Shown here in pieces: positions 32,213 to 43,610 of a stretch of DNA of 64,000 nucleotides (position 1 is its first letter; every line of letters begins with the position of its first letter). This stretch comes from Peronospora farinosa. Its lineage: Eukaryota; Oomycota; Peronosporomycetes; Peronosporales; Peronosporaceae. Made by a program: the position numbers and the translations under genes. The notes under the pieces are model-generated. The model was not told the origin of the DNA. It saw nothing but the letters and a program-made list of their open reading frames with translations, and ran no database searches. The DNA lies in the NCBI GenBank assembly GCA_947646735.1, contig CANTFK010000987.1, forward strand, positions 310,001 through 374,000. The letters are read 5' to 3'.

Positions 32213-32490
32213 CGTGAAAAGACATTCTTACGAGTGTCAGAGGAATTTTGGTGGCCCCACCTATATCGGTGGGTGGCCAACTATATTCGCTCTTGCGAAG
32301 AGTGTCAGCGCATAAAGCCTGCACCTTCGAACAGTGCGCCACTGAAGCCACTGCCGATTCCAACTGAATGTTGGAAGTCGGTCAGTTTGGACTTCATGTT
32401 TGGCTTACCGCCTGACCATAAAGGCAGGACGAAGCTCGTCGTCTTTGTAGACAGACTGAGCAAGATGGTGCATTTGGCACCATGCAGCAC
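32213..32490 (+). pseudogene. Gy-H copy 1 integrase, middle part
   Basis: After the duplicated CGTGA it continues REKTFLRVSEEFWWPHLYRW, CEECQRIKPAPSNSAPLKPL and the first catalytic Asp in SLDFMFGLPP, to KMVHLAPCS. It is cut at GCAC by the LTR-X solo LTR. Confidence 0.85.
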
Positions 32491-33339
32491 TGTGGTGGAG
32501 TGGATCTCAAACAACGTAGGAGATCCACAAACACACACAGCGCCGGACTGCCGACTTACGGAGGGGATACCCCGATACCGTGTCGCGTCAACCTTGGGTC
32601 TCACCTTGTGTACCCGTCGGCTTGGCTGGTCTTGCTCCTCGTTAGACGCAGAAGACTTAAAGACTTGGTCTTGTATGGAGGGACTTGGGGGCCACGAGTG
32701 GATATGCTTCACTCGGGCCCAGGGTTTCTTGGGCTCAATCGACTGGGTCGAGAGAAGTGCACCTGGTACTATGTACCCCTTCGGTGGCTAACGGTTTCTT
32801 GGTCTTTCGACCCCTTTTCTTGTTCCCCGTAGGGAAACCGAGCGGGTCTTGAATGGGTACGAACCCACAGGCCAAAATACTTCCTGGGGTTCGTTCGAGC
32901 TTGAATCTTACCACACGTTTGTCTTCAACGGGGGGGCCAAAATAAATCCCTCCCCCGGAACAGGTGGGTATATCGAAACAAGCTCGCACTTGAGTCTTGA
33001 CACTAACTTGACACCTCAGGCCAACTATCCTGAGGTTCAACTTGCGTTGCTTGAGCCGTCACCTCACCTGACGTCGGTGGGCCAAAAGGTATCCCGCCCG
33101 GAATAGGTGAGGTGATGGAGAAGCTTGAAGGAAGCGCTTGGAGCTGCCACGTGTAATGCAAATTCGAGTGTGTTAATTTATCTTATACTCTGTATGCTTT
33201 TCTTGCCAAACCCTAACCCTTCGCTCTGGATAGTACCACGTGTCAACTTGTGGAAGAACAACTGGCTCTTTTAGGACATGGGACTTGTACTGGCTCTGCA
33301 CTTTAAGGAATCCTTGTACCTTCTATTCCCTGGGGTCCA

Positions 33340-33770
33340 CCAGTCACCTGGGTCCACCGGTCACCTGGGGTCCACCGGTCACCTGGGTCCACCTGTTGTC
33401 CGGGGTCCACCTGTTACCGGGGGTCCACCTGTCACGGGGGGGGGGGTCCACCTGTCACCTGACCTGGGGTCCACCTGTCACCTGGGGTCCACCGGTCACC
33501 TGGGTCCACCTGTTGTCCGGGGTCCACCTGTTACCGGGGGTCAACCTGTCACTGGGGGGTCAATCTGTTACCTGGGGTCCACCGGTCACCTGGGTCCAAC
33601 AGTCACCTGGGTCCACCTATCGCCTGGGGTCCACCTGTCACATGGGACCCACCAGTCGCCTGGGGTCCACTGGTCAACCTGGGTAATCCTGTCACCTGGG
33701 GTCCACCGGTCACCTGGGTCCACCTGTTGTCTGGGACTCACCTGTTACCTGGGGTCCACCTAAGCTGCCC
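33340..33770. repeat. About 19-20-bp tandem repeat GGTCCACCGGTCACCTGGG
   Basis: About twenty imperfect copies of GGTCCACC(G/T)GTCACCTGGG with BstEII-like GGTNACC cores, inside LTR-X U3. The same array recurs at about 44450-44880, 47430-47640 and 49945-50450. Confidence 0.88.
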
Positions 33771-34229
33771 TAGCAGCACTAGTCCTTTGGTCTGTAGTGT
33801 AGGACATCCTAGTACCTTCTCCGAACTCGGGACCTTGGACCAGTTCGGGGCCCTGGTCACTCCCTGTCACTCATTTAAGAGAGTGACCGAGATCTTTCAC
33901 GCCAGTTATTATAATAACTTCGAAGGGCCCCCCATTTCTCTGGCACTTCTCCACAGCTGGGCCCCGGTACCCCGGTACCCCTGGACCCCGTTACCCTGGT
34001 ACCCTGGGCCCTGTACCCTGTACCCTGGGCCTTGATACCCTGCATCCTGTACCCAGGTCCCTGATACCCTGGGCTCTTGTACCCTGTGCTCTTCGACCTT
34101 GGGGCCTGTACTGTCTCTGCACGTAGAAATACCTTGTACCTTCTTTGGCCTTAAGACCTTGGACCACCTCGGGGCACTGGACCCTTCGAATCCTGGTGTG
34201 TACCCGGTAGGGTAATCTTGTACCTTTGA

Positions 34230-35370
34230 CCCTGGACGTTCGATACCCCTGTCTCCGATATATGGTACCCCTGTCCCCGGTAGCTGGTACTCTGTCCCTG
34301 GTGCCCTGTCCCTGGTGACTGATACCCTTGTCCCCGGTTGCTAGAAACCCTGTCCCCGGTAACTGGTATCCCTGTCCCCGGTAACCTGGACGTTCGATAC
34401 CCCTGTCCCCGGTAGCTGGAACCCCTGTCCCTGGTGCCCTGTCCCTGGTGACTGAAAACCCTGTCCCTGGTGACTGATACCCTTGTCCCCGGTTGCTAGA
34501 AACCCTGTCCCCGGTAACTGGTATCCCTGTCCCCGGTAACCTGGACGTTCAATACCCCTGTCCCCGGTAGCTGGTACCCCTGTCCTTGATCCCCTGTCCC
34601 TGGTGACTGAAAACCCTGTCCCTGGTGACTGATACCCTTGTCCCCGGTTACTAGAAACCCTGTCCCCGGTAACTGGTATCCCTGTCCCCGGTAACCTGGA
34701 CGTTCAATACCCCTGTCCCCGGTAGCTGGTACCCCTGTCCTTGATGCCCTGTCCCTGGTGACTGAAAACCCTGTCCCTGGTGACTGATACCCTTGTCCCC
34801 GGTTGCTAGAAACCCTGTCCCCGGTAACTGGTATCCCTGTCCCCGGTAACCTGGACGTTCAATACCCCTGTCCCCGGTAGCTGGTACCCCTGTCCTTGAT
34901 CCCCTGTCCCTGGTGACTGAAAACCCTGTCCCTGGTGACTGATACCCTTGTCCCCGGTTACTAGAAACCCTGTCCCCGGTAACTGGTATCCCTGTCCCCG
35001 GTAACCTGGACGTTCAATACCCCTGTCCCCGGTAGCTGGTACCCCTGTCCTTGATGCCCTGTCCCTGGTGACTGAAAACCCTGTCCCTGGTGACTGATAC
35101 CCTTGTCCCCGGTTGCTAGAAACCCTGTCCCCGGTAACTGGTATCCTTGTCCCCGGTAACCTGGACGTTCAATACCCCTGTCCCCGGTAGCTGGTACCCC
35201 TGTCCTTGATGCCCTGTCCCTGGTGACTGATACCATTGTCCCTGGTTACTAGAAACCCTGTCCCCGGTCACTGGTATCCCTGTCCCCGGTAACTGAAAAC
35301 CCTGTCCCTGGTGACTAGTACTCCGGTCCCTGGTGACTGGAAACCCTGTCCCTGGTGACCCTCGATTGAA
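34230..35370. repeat. Higher-order tandem repeat, about 155-bp period, CCCTGTCCCCGGTAACTGGTAT type
   Basis: Basic unit of about 23 bp (CCCTGTCCC(C/T)GGT(A/G)ACT...). The landmark CTGGACGTTC recurs at about 34385, 34541, 34696, 34851, 35006 and 35161, a period of 152-156 bp. Shorter versions lie in the other LTR-X copies. Confidence 0.88.
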
Positions 35371-35459
35371 CCTTGGGATCTTGCGAGGCCTGGGCCCTTG
35401 TACCCTGGTACCCTGGGGCCTTGGTACCCTGGGCCCCGATTCTCCTGGCATTCACCACA

Positions 35460-35527
35460 GCACCAAGATCTCAGGAAAAGAGGATGCCCTCTTGTTTCTA
35501 TTCCACGTGTATTGACCGCACGGAATG
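35460..35527 (+). pseudogene. Gy-H copy 1 integrase, 68-bp fragment between two solo LTRs
   Basis: Reads STKISGKEDALLFLFHVY then PHGM, which fits between APCS (32490) and LESIVSDRD (36813). This shows that the two flanking LTR-X copies are separate insertions. Confidence 0.75.
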
Positions 35528-36808
35528 TGTGGTGAAGTGCTAATTTTGTGATATGAAGGTCCCGGACTCTAGTTGGATTCAGAGTATAGGCCGTGGGTCA
35601 GGGACAGGGGACCAGAGAGACAGGGGCCTCGAAGGGTAGCGACCGTTGGTGGAGGACAATCCGCAGGATCCGCCGAAGAAAAATCAGTATCAGGGTACCG
35701 GTTAACCGGTACCAAAGGGAGTTGATCATGGCCGCTCATTGATCGACCTGGCCCCTCGTTGGTAGACCCGGGTCCCTCATTGGTCGACCCGGTCCCTCAT
35801 CGGTCGACCTGGGTCCCTCATTGGTAGACCTGGGTCCCTCATTGGTAGACCTGGGTCCCTCGTCGGTCGACCTGGTCCCTCATCGGTCGACCTCGGCCCC
35901 TCTTTGGTCGACCCGGTCCCTCATTGGTAGACCTGGGTCCCTCATCAGTCGACCTCGGCCCCTCGGGGTTCAGCCACTCCGTACCAATTAATACAAGGAT
36001 CAGACTAGTCGACGCAAGGAATCAGAGCTTTAGGCAAGGATAGAGTAAAGGAAGTAAAAGGATAGGACTATATTAAATACTACTCAATTTGCGATCTACT
36101 TGGCAAGTCTTCGTCGCGCTGTAAAGGAACTCTAGTCTGGCCACACGCCTGTTCCGGGGAAGGGATATATTTGGCCCCCCCGTTGAAGACAGGCGTGTGG
36201 TCCGAGCCAAGTGCGAGCTGAAACCCACGTGGCACGACTCCGTCACCCAAGAAGAACTTGCTCTAAGCTACTCACTGTTCCGGGAAGGGATGAATTTTGG
36301 CCCCCCGTCGAAGACAGTTGTGTAGCGAAGTTCAAGGGCGAATAGAGCTCCAGGATATATTTGGCCTGTGAGCTCGTTCGAGTAGCAACACCCCCCCCCC
36401 CCCCCAAGACCCGCTATCGGAAGCGGTCTCCCTCACCTCAAGGTCCGGGAGCAACGTAAAGGTCAGGTGGTTAATACCCCTGAAACAAGAAGGAAAATAC
36501 CAGGGACGACAAGCGCCCCTGAAGAATTTGGCTCTAAGTCCACTCTCGACAAGGTCGATCGAGTGGCCACCTACCGGCCCACCGAGTGAAGCATATCCAC
36601 TCGAGGCCCCCCCAGGTCTACCTCCCTCAAGGCAGACATCTACATCGTCACCAAGTCCTCCGAAGAGTGCAACCCGCCAGCCGACGGGTACACAAGGTGA
36701 GAGAAGGTTCACACGCGGCATCGGGGTACCCCCTCCGACAGTCGGCAGTCCGGCACAGTGAGTGGTTTGGGGTCTCATCATACAATTTTGAGAACCCACT
36801 CCACCACA
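35528..36808 (+). repeat. Solo LTR-X, plus orientation
   Basis: Starts TGTGGTGAAGTGC, ends CCACTCCACCACA and is flanked by AATG at 35524-35527 and 36809-36812. It has its own U3 array (GGTCCCTCATTGGTAGACCTG type, about 35740-35960). Its U5 part contains ACGGGTACACAAGGTGAG and GGGGTACCCCCTCCG, shared with the other LTR-X copies and the Gy-G 3' LTR. Confidence 0.85.
35740..35960. repeat. About 21-22-bp tandem repeat in the plus-strand solo LTR-X
   Basis: About ten units of GGTCCCTCAT(T/C)GGT(A/C)GACCTG. A different array from the minus-strand LTR-X copies but at the equivalent U3 place. Confidence 0.85.
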
Positions 36809-37270
36809 AATGCTTGAGTCCATAGTATCGGACCGGGATCCGCGTTTTACGTCGGGTTTTTGGCGACATGTGGTTGAGCTGCTGGGTAGCAAGCTCCACA
36901 TGTCAACCGCTAATCATCCCCAGACCGATGGCCAAATAGAACGGGCCAATCGAGTCGTGGCGGATGTGTTGCGTACAATAGCGACTCCCAAAGAATGGAG
37001 CAAGCAATTGCCATTCGTGGAGCTCGCTATATAAACAGTGTTCACGCAGTACGGGTGAAACACCGTTTTACATTAACGGACTGCGTCATCCTCGCACGCC
37101 AGTCTCGTTTGTGCGCATCCCGAGTCTTAGTGGGGGACTTCGCTCAGTGCGAATGCCAAAAAGGGCCAAGGTTGCCCTAGTGACACTGCTAATTTAGCAG
37201 TGGTCACGACACCTATAGATGTCACAGAGGAGGCACGGCAAGAAATGTCAGTGCTCCTTGACGGTAACAC
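36809..37270 (+). pseudogene. Gy-H copy 1 integrase core, 3' part
   Basis: MLESIVSDRDPRFTSGFW carries the second catalytic Asp; NHPQTDGQIERANRVVADVL carries the catalytic Glu. The frame stops at 37035 within ELAI; sequence to about 37270 is frameshifted integrase C-terminus. Confidence 0.82.
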
Positions 37271-37273
37271 TTA

Positions 37274-38293
37274 GTGTTATCAACAGCGTCGACCCATGAA
37301 CGACCTCTTGGAGGCTTCATAGGCGAGCTGGATGCTAAAAGCGTGAGCGAAACTCAGCGCTTTGTGGATGAGCGATTAGCCATCACACGTAAAGTCCTTG
37401 ACGCGATGGCAAGCGCGCAGGACAAGCAAAAACAATATGCTGACCAGCATGGTCGCAAAAACAATGAATACTTTAGTGTTGGGGACAAAGTGCTATTAAG
37501 TACTGCTACCCTACCTAAACATGCAATTTCTGTACTACCTGGTGGTACTACTAAGCTATTGCCCCGGTTCATTGGGCCCTTTACAGTGGTTGAGGAAGTT
37601 GAGGACCTACATTATAGGCTCACTCTCCCACCGTATATGAAGACGAACCCCGTATTTTACGTGGGTCGTCTATATCGGTATATGGATTTACAAGAGATCA
37701 TATATCCACATCGGTCTAATGATACCGACGGTGACGTCAACTGTGAGTCGAGCGTCGCGGTCGATCAGGCGACGAGAAAGCCGAGAGGCTCCCCGTATAC
37801 AAACGAGGCGATAGAGGACTCGGAGATCGAGGAGGACTCCGCGCTTGACGTGGGTCTCTCATCACCAGTCGCTCTAAAATGTCCAAGCGGGTCTTTAGGC
37901 GGTCATACCCTTGACGATCCCTTGCCCTCACATCGCGCAGATCCGAGGTCAGTCGCGAGACTTGACTCTCGAGATCTGTCACCTGCCTCTTCATCGCAGC
38001 GGACTCAGCCTGCGACTGAACAGCAGCAGGGTAGGCATCCGCAAGTAGGTGGGCGTAATCGCCGCTCCTATCGGGCGCCAGCTGTGTTGGTGGATATGGA
38101 AGGGAATACGCGCTTCCTTGTTGGAAGGCTGTTGGCCCACCAATTTGTGAAGCGAAAGCTCCAAATCCTTGTCCAGTGGAAGGGGTATCCAACAAGCTTT
38201 GACTCGTGGGAGCCTGTGGACGCTTTGCGCGTTGACGTGCCTGGGCTGGTGACTGCTTATGTGAAGCAGCACCAGCTGTATTCTTTCTGCTAG
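37274..38293 (+). pseudogene. Gy-H copy 1 integrase C-terminus and chromodomain
   Basis: DKQKQYADQHGRKNNEYFSV, GDKVLLSTATL, LPRFIGPFTVVEEVEDLHYR and NPVFYVGRLYRY (GPY/F region), then a linker and a chromodomain (RFLVGRLLAHQFVKRKLQIL, VQWKGYPTSFDSWEPVDALR). It is open for 339 residues but severed from upstream integrase. The last 557 nt overlap the antisense ORF. Confidence 0.82.
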
Positions 38294-39162
38294 GTCCGGA
38301 AGGACTAGCAGAAGAAGCGTGGCGAGAATTAATTGGGGGTCGCTTACCACCCAAAATTTTCATGCGCACGCTTCATGGCGAAGCTGATTCGCTGCGACCG
38401 TTGTTTCATTGCATCTTCATGCAAGGTAACACGGCGCCGAAGTTCAGCTTCATAGTCGTCGGCTGTTTCGTTAGAACGCAGCACGACTGGAATTGGGAAA
38501 GCACGACCAAGTGCTTTGCCCTGCTTTTTCCACAAGGGAAAGACGCTATAAAATCTATGAGCGTCTATAGTGGCACGCTGCAAAAGCGCTGCGCTAGACC
38601 CATCCGAGTTCATCCACTCAGATGGAGGTGACATTGGTGGCAAGACACCACTCACGTAGCCGCCCTCGCGACGGCGGGCTAGGAGGCCGACGGTGTACTT
38701 GGCGGAGCTTTAAGCTCATAATCAACTGAGTCTGACTCTCCATTATGGATTGTCAAGACATCAGCTTGAGAAGTCACATCTGACTGAGTCGCGACTACTC
38801 CTTTCGAAGTAGCGTATCTCAGTCTTATTCGCTGCGCTCGTAGGCGCAGACGACGGGATTTTACCTTCGCTTGTAGGAAGCATAGATGCTCCCTCAAGGA
38901 CGGGTGCCTCAAATGATGGGGACATATGTCCCATCAATGCACTATGCTCATCGCCACTTTGGGGTGATGGCACTGGTGTGGTCTCATTGTAGTCTACAAT
39001 GAGAGATGGATCTTCATCCACATTATCGTGAGATGGAAGATCCACCCCAGTGCCTGAAGCACTTTGCGACGGCTGCGAATCATCGCGGCGCGTGCGCTTA
39101 GTGCTGGACTGCATGGGTGCCTTCGCATGCGACCCGTCAACCTTACCACGTTTCGGTGGCAT
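37737..39162 (-). pseudogene. Gy-H copy 1 antisense ORF, frameshifted
   Basis: Begins at ATG 39162 (MPPKRGKVDGSHAKAPMQSS), 106 nt from the middle LTR, and continues through at least two frame changes (near 38800 and 38690) into VSGVLPPMSPPSEWMNSDGS, FPIPVVLRSNETADDYEAEL and RRRVTLHEDAMKQRSQRISF. A further change near 38360 leads to the C-terminal coiled coil (VTDLESQVSRLTSDLRDVRA) ending at 37737. Copy 2 (51453-52876) is less damaged. Ser/Thr- and charge-rich N-terminus; no known family. Confidence 0.6.
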
Positions 39163-39268
39163 GAGAATTGAGCAGACTAAAGCGGCGCGTTTATAACGGC
39201 TCGCAAGTCTCTCTGTCTCCTAGGCGATGTTTTACAAAATGTAAACATCGTTCTAAAACGGGGGATGG

Positions 39269-39860
39269 TGTAACAGAGCATCTAGCTACACGTAAACACT
39301 AAGTAATATACTTAATGCTTGGTCTAAAGTATCCATGATTACTTTTGACCTGTCACTTGGGGTCGATACACAAATGTGATCCACCCTCGTGAATGTGATA
39401 TACATTGATGGATTCACATGAGAAGGGATGACGCTAGTTGAAGCTAGGCATCGCGACGTCTCATAAGGACGTCAGTTGCGATCTTAAATCTAGATTTAAG
39501 TTCATGCGACAGGATACGCTTCTAAAGAGTCGCGTATCCGATCTATGTATATATAGCCAATCAGTAGTTAGGTATATATTTAGTTATAATTCATTAAATA
39601 TAGCTCAGTCTTGAGTTTGCTTAAACATACGCACCACGCACGAGAAGCTGAAAAGCTTCTGCGTGACGTCGGTTTTTCTTGTTAAGAAGTTCGTTGCACT
39701 CTCGCTAAAGCGAGAGGAAACTGGTGGTACGACGGCTTAAGCAGTCGAACAACCTCCTAACCACCCTCGCACGCGGAGGTAAGACGGTCTAACCGCTTCC
39801 TCGCTTGTGCATAAGGTGTGCTCGTAGTACGAGGCAACTTCGTAGAAGTGCCCGTCTACA
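39269..39860 (+). repeat. Gy-H middle LTR (shared by both copies)
   Basis: Preceded by the purine-rich AAAACGGGGGATGG and followed by the TGGTAGCACTCGTAGTCC primer-binding site, so it acts as 3' LTR of copy 1 and 5' LTR of copy 2. Confidence 0.9.
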
Positions 39861-39919
39861 CTTGGTAGCACTCGTAGTCCCTCCCACGACCCGTCTCTCT
39901 GAGCGTGCGTGTGGTTGAG

Positions 39920-40948
39920 ATGGTCCTTAATATGGACAGGAGTGACTTCCCTCACCTCTCCCAACATCATAGGGAGTTGGCAGAGCATATGGCGCAGGGA
40001 CTTGGTAAACAAGCCCTGGTCAATCTCTTGCATTGTCCCCCTGAGCAACATTTTGCTCAGTTGGATCAATTTGAGGCGTTTGTGCCCGGACAGCGAAAAA
40101 TTGCGGCCGAGGTAAACAGTTAAGCCACCGCTGAGTCCATCACTAAGACTCAGGATGAGATTAGGCTTGAGCAGGCACGTAATGAGGCGCTCAACAGAAC
40201 TGTTGAGACGCTCTCTGCCCTGCCTGCTCAACCGAGGCCCATTCGGATGGACCCTCCGAAGTTCGATGGAACTAGCCCTCACACGATTGTTCACTGGTTA
40301 TTAGCAGTGGAGCAATGTGGAGTGGCGCAGCTCATCGAAGACGACACCAGAATGGTGTCGTATGCCAGTTCCAACTTGCGTGGCAAAGCGTCAGAGTGGG
40401 CATACTCTGCGCTGATGGCTAATGCTGATGCATTTCCATCATTAGCGATCTTTAAGACAAAGATTCGCGCCATGTATCAGCCGCCTAACAACGAAGTGTT
40501 GCTTATGGCGCGCTTCTTTGATGCACGACAGGCGAAACGCTCTCTGCAAGAATTTGCTCAGGAGTTGCGTTCGCTGTCGGCGTCCATCAATGGGGAACCG
40601 ATACCAGAGCGTATCAAGGTGTACACGTTCATGAATGGACTACGGCGCGGACCATCGCGTCAAGCCTTTTCATGGAATGTGTCAAAGACGATGGAAGAGG
40701 CAATTGACATTGCCTTAGTTTAGAAGCAATCCTACAACAGTACCTCGGCGACAGCCTATTACAGTCCGTCGACCGATAAGTCGGATGCTACTCCAATGAT
40801 GTTAGGCAATGCAGATGTTATCTGCTACAAGTGCGGCAAGCGAACCCATACGATGGCTCGCTGCTATGTCCAACTTGCTGCTGGTGCTAAGACACCCAGC
40901 AGGAAGGCTCCCTACCCGAAGGGAGGTGCGAAAAACCAGCGTGCATGA
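39920..40948 (+). pseudogene. Gy-H copy 2 gag
   Basis: Uninterrupted version of the gag split by Gy-G in copy 1: MVLNMDRSDFPHLSQHH, TAA at 40121, DPPKFDGTSPHTIVHWLL, LRGKASEWAYSALMANADAF, MYQPPNNEVLLMARFFDARQ, TAG at 40721, zinc knuckle CYKCGKRTHTMARC, terminator TGA 40946-40948 in GCA-TGA-C. Both premature stops are shared with copy 1, so inactivation predates the duplication. Confidence 0.83.
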
Positions 40949-42230
40949 CACACAGGCTAAGCACCTGCCCAAGATGGGTCGGGAAATGCGGGAGCGCAGG
41001 AGGGGCGGGATGCCCTACTGTCGCGGCTCTGAAGCTACCCCTAAGTTCAGAGTGATCGAACAAATGGGTAGCATAGTCCCTGAGGTTCCGAAAGGTCGGA
41101 CCTCAACCCTTTTGGTCTATAGCGCTCGAGTACGAGGCTATGACCAAGTGATGACCCTTCTCGTGGATTCGGGTGCATCACAAAACTTTGTGAAACTTGC
41201 GGCTCTGAAAAAGAGTCCGGCGAGTTATAAGTCGCTTTGCCAGGATGGCAAGCGAGAAGAGGCGATCGTTCGTTTAGCGAACGGAGCGCTCGTTAAATCG
41301 GAGTGAGTTCGAGTTGAACTCGCCTTCAGTTTCAGTGACTTCTCTTGTAAAGAGAAGTTCACAGTGCTAGGTATGGAGAGTCCGTATGACCTCATCCTAG
41401 GCATGCCTTGGTTGGACAAACACCAACCATGGATAGACTGGCGTACGCGCACAGTCGCTAGCTCTACGCAAGACACCGAAAAGAATGTGCTCTTGCGAGA
41501 GGCTTATGTGGCTGATGCTGTGTCCAACACAGTCGAGGGTGCGATGACGGTATGTCAATCGACACCTGAAACTACCCAGCTCGAAAGGAGTGGTGTAGTT
41601 GGAAGTGCACTGGCGGAAAGCCAGGTGACACATATTCCTACCCAGGTCGAAAAGACTGGTGTAGTGAATGGGGCGATGACAAGTAGTCATGCGTCCAATA
41701 GTCCTGCACAGAGCCGAGAGCCTGTGGCAGTTGATGGTGGGCTGACAGGAAATCAAGCACCACAAGAACCGGCACAGATCCAAGAGCCTGGTGCGGTTGG
41801 AAGGAGTGCGTTAGCTGAGATAGCAACGACACCTTCTTCCAGTTCAAAGGTCGTGGTGGATCGAAGAACGAGCACCAGACGTATTAAGACGATCAAAGGC
41901 ACGTCGAAACGAGTGACCATTGGATCAGTCTCGGTCCAAGAGGACGGACCTACGAACGAGTTGTTCAAGGCCGTCGAAGACAAAATGCCGGAGGCTTCCT
42001 CATTTGAGGTGCTCCAACTTGTCTTGGCATCTGCCGAGGAGATAGTAAATCTCTCGGAGATGACGTGGGATCTGTTCCTGTCCGAACTAAAGGAAGGAAA
42101 GATCCACGAGATAGTCGCACCAGTTCCAGAAGAGAACGTGGTGGACTGTTGCTCTTCATCCACAATGGATGAGAGCGTCTTGGAGACCGACAAAAAAAAC
42201 GGTTCGCTGCTCAAGGCTGGGATGCCTTAA
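40949..42230 (+). pseudogene. Gy-H copy 2 protease and spacer
   Basis: In the +1 frame after gag: DTQAKHLPK, TLLVDSGASQNFVKLAAL, a TGA at about 41304 (ALVKSE-stop, GGA in copy 1), YDLILGMPWLDKHQPWIDW, then the low-complexity spacer to MDESVLETDKK. An extra A-run frameshift (AAAAAAAC) near 42190 ends the frame at 42230. Confidence 0.78.
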
Positions 42231-43245
42231 AAGAATCCCCGTTCTATGATGTTCTGTGGAAACACCGTGATGTGTTTTTAGCAGAAGTGCCGAGCCGCCT
42301 ACCGGCCGATAGGGGCATCAGGCACGAGATTGATCTGGATCCTGGCACCAAGTATTGTGTGACCAGTCAATGACGGTTTCCGAAGTAACAAGCCGATTAC
42401 ATCGATGAGTTCTTCGACAAGCGAGCCAAGGCGGGACATGTACGTGAGAGCAAGTCGCCTCACTGCAGCTCGACCTTCTGTGTGCGTAAAGCCACGGGTG
42501 GATGGCGGATGGCTCATGCTTGTAATAAGCTGAACACAGCCACCATTCCGACGCAAACGCCGATCCCGCGGAAAGATGTCTTGTTGAATTCCATGGGAAA
42601 GTCAACTATCTTTTTCGCGTTATTCTGAAGGATGGCTACTATCGGGTTCTCATGAGAGATACCGATGTAGCCAAAACGGCAGTAAGCACCCCAAGCGGTA
42701 TGCTGTGAGAGTGGCTTGTGATGCCACAAGGGTTGAAAAATGCTCCGGCAACATTCAATCCAGTGGTAGCTCACGTGATGCGTCAGCATCGTGCCTACGC
42801 GCCCCATGTGTTTTGACAATTTATTCTTGCATAGTAGGGCAGAAGACGCTTTGAGCGCGGCAGCACACCTCTCGCCTAGGATGGCGAGATGGCTAACATT
42901 CTTATCGATTCTATTTCAAAGTTGAATATAAGCCGGGTAAGTCGAATGTCTTGGCTGACGCTTTATCGCGCAGAACAGACTTCGAGGCAAGACACCAGAA
43001 TAGTGCGTCTCGTGCGAAAGCACAGGTTGAGTCGTCAACATTGGCATCCATGAAGGACTACCATGTGACGAGCTCATTTGGCCTCCGATATCAAGGAGTG
43101 TTACAGTCAGGACGAACATTGTAGCCTGCTGTTGGATCACTTTGGTGGACGAAAGGTTACCCTTCCGTCGCACCTCAAAGCGAAACTAAATCGCTCTAGT
43201 TATAGTGATGGCCTATAATGGCATCAGCTATCACCTTATGATTCC
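42231..43245 (+). pseudogene. Gy-H copy 2 RT remnant
   Basis: Same decayed RT as copy 1: LPADRGIRHEIDLDPGTKY, GHVRESKSPHCSSTFCVRKA, TPSGML, TGA 42705-42707, EWLVMPQGLKNAPATF, then MCFDN and the same deletion into RNase H (HLSPRMARWL). Extra stops occur. Confidence 0.78.
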
Positions 43246-43610
43246 TTGAGAATCTATGTCCCTCATGACATAGATCTCAAGCTGATGATACTTCACGAGT
43301 GCCATGATGCGCCATCTAGTGGGCATCTGGGCCGTGAAAAGACATTCTTACGAGTGTCAGAGGAATTTTGGTGGCCCCACCTATATCGGTGGGTGGCCAA
43401 CTATATTCGCTCTTGCGAAGAGTGTCAGCGCATAAAGCCTGCACCTTCGAACAGTGCGCCACTGAAGCCACTGCCGATTCCAACTGAATGTTGGAAGTCG
43501 GTCAGTTTGGACTTCATGTTTGGCTTACCGCCTGACCATAAAGGCAGGACGAAGCTCGTCGTCTTTGTAGACAGACTGAGCAAGATGGTGCATTTGGCAC
43601 CATGCAGCAC
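43246..43610 (+). pseudogene. Gy-H copy 2 integrase, N-terminal part
   Basis: YVPHDIDLKLMILHECHDAP, GHLGREKTFLRVSEEFWWPH, CEECQRIKP, SLDFMFGLPPDHKGRTKLVV, ending at HLAPCS with GCAC (43607-43610), the same base at which copy 1 is interrupted. Confidence 0.85.

Larger units (their letters stand above)
32491..35459 (-). repeat. Solo LTR-X, minus orientation, with satellite arrays
   Basis: On the plus strand it reads TGTGGTGGAGTGG to TTCACCACA and is flanked by GCAC at 32487-32490 and 35460-35463. On its own strand the LTR starts TGTGGTGAAGTG, like the Gy-G LTR start TGTGGCGAAGTG, and ends CCACTCCACCACA. U3 is expanded by two tandem arrays. Promoter-like GTATAAGATAAATTAAC lies at about 33170-33192 (minus). 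The 2969-bp length exceeds its relatives (1772-2370 bp) through array copy number. Confidence 0.85.

Noticed and set aside
33240..35451. Many Gly/Pro/Thr-rich ORFs in the satellite arrays (also 44361-45789, 47419-48578, 49892-51339)
   Set aside because: They are translations of short tandem repeats in LTR U3, differ between copies and have no start or codon signature.
32491..36808. A DNA transposon with long terminal inverted repeats
   Set aside because: Separate 4-bp duplications and an integrase fragment between the arms show two solo LTRs in opposite orientation.
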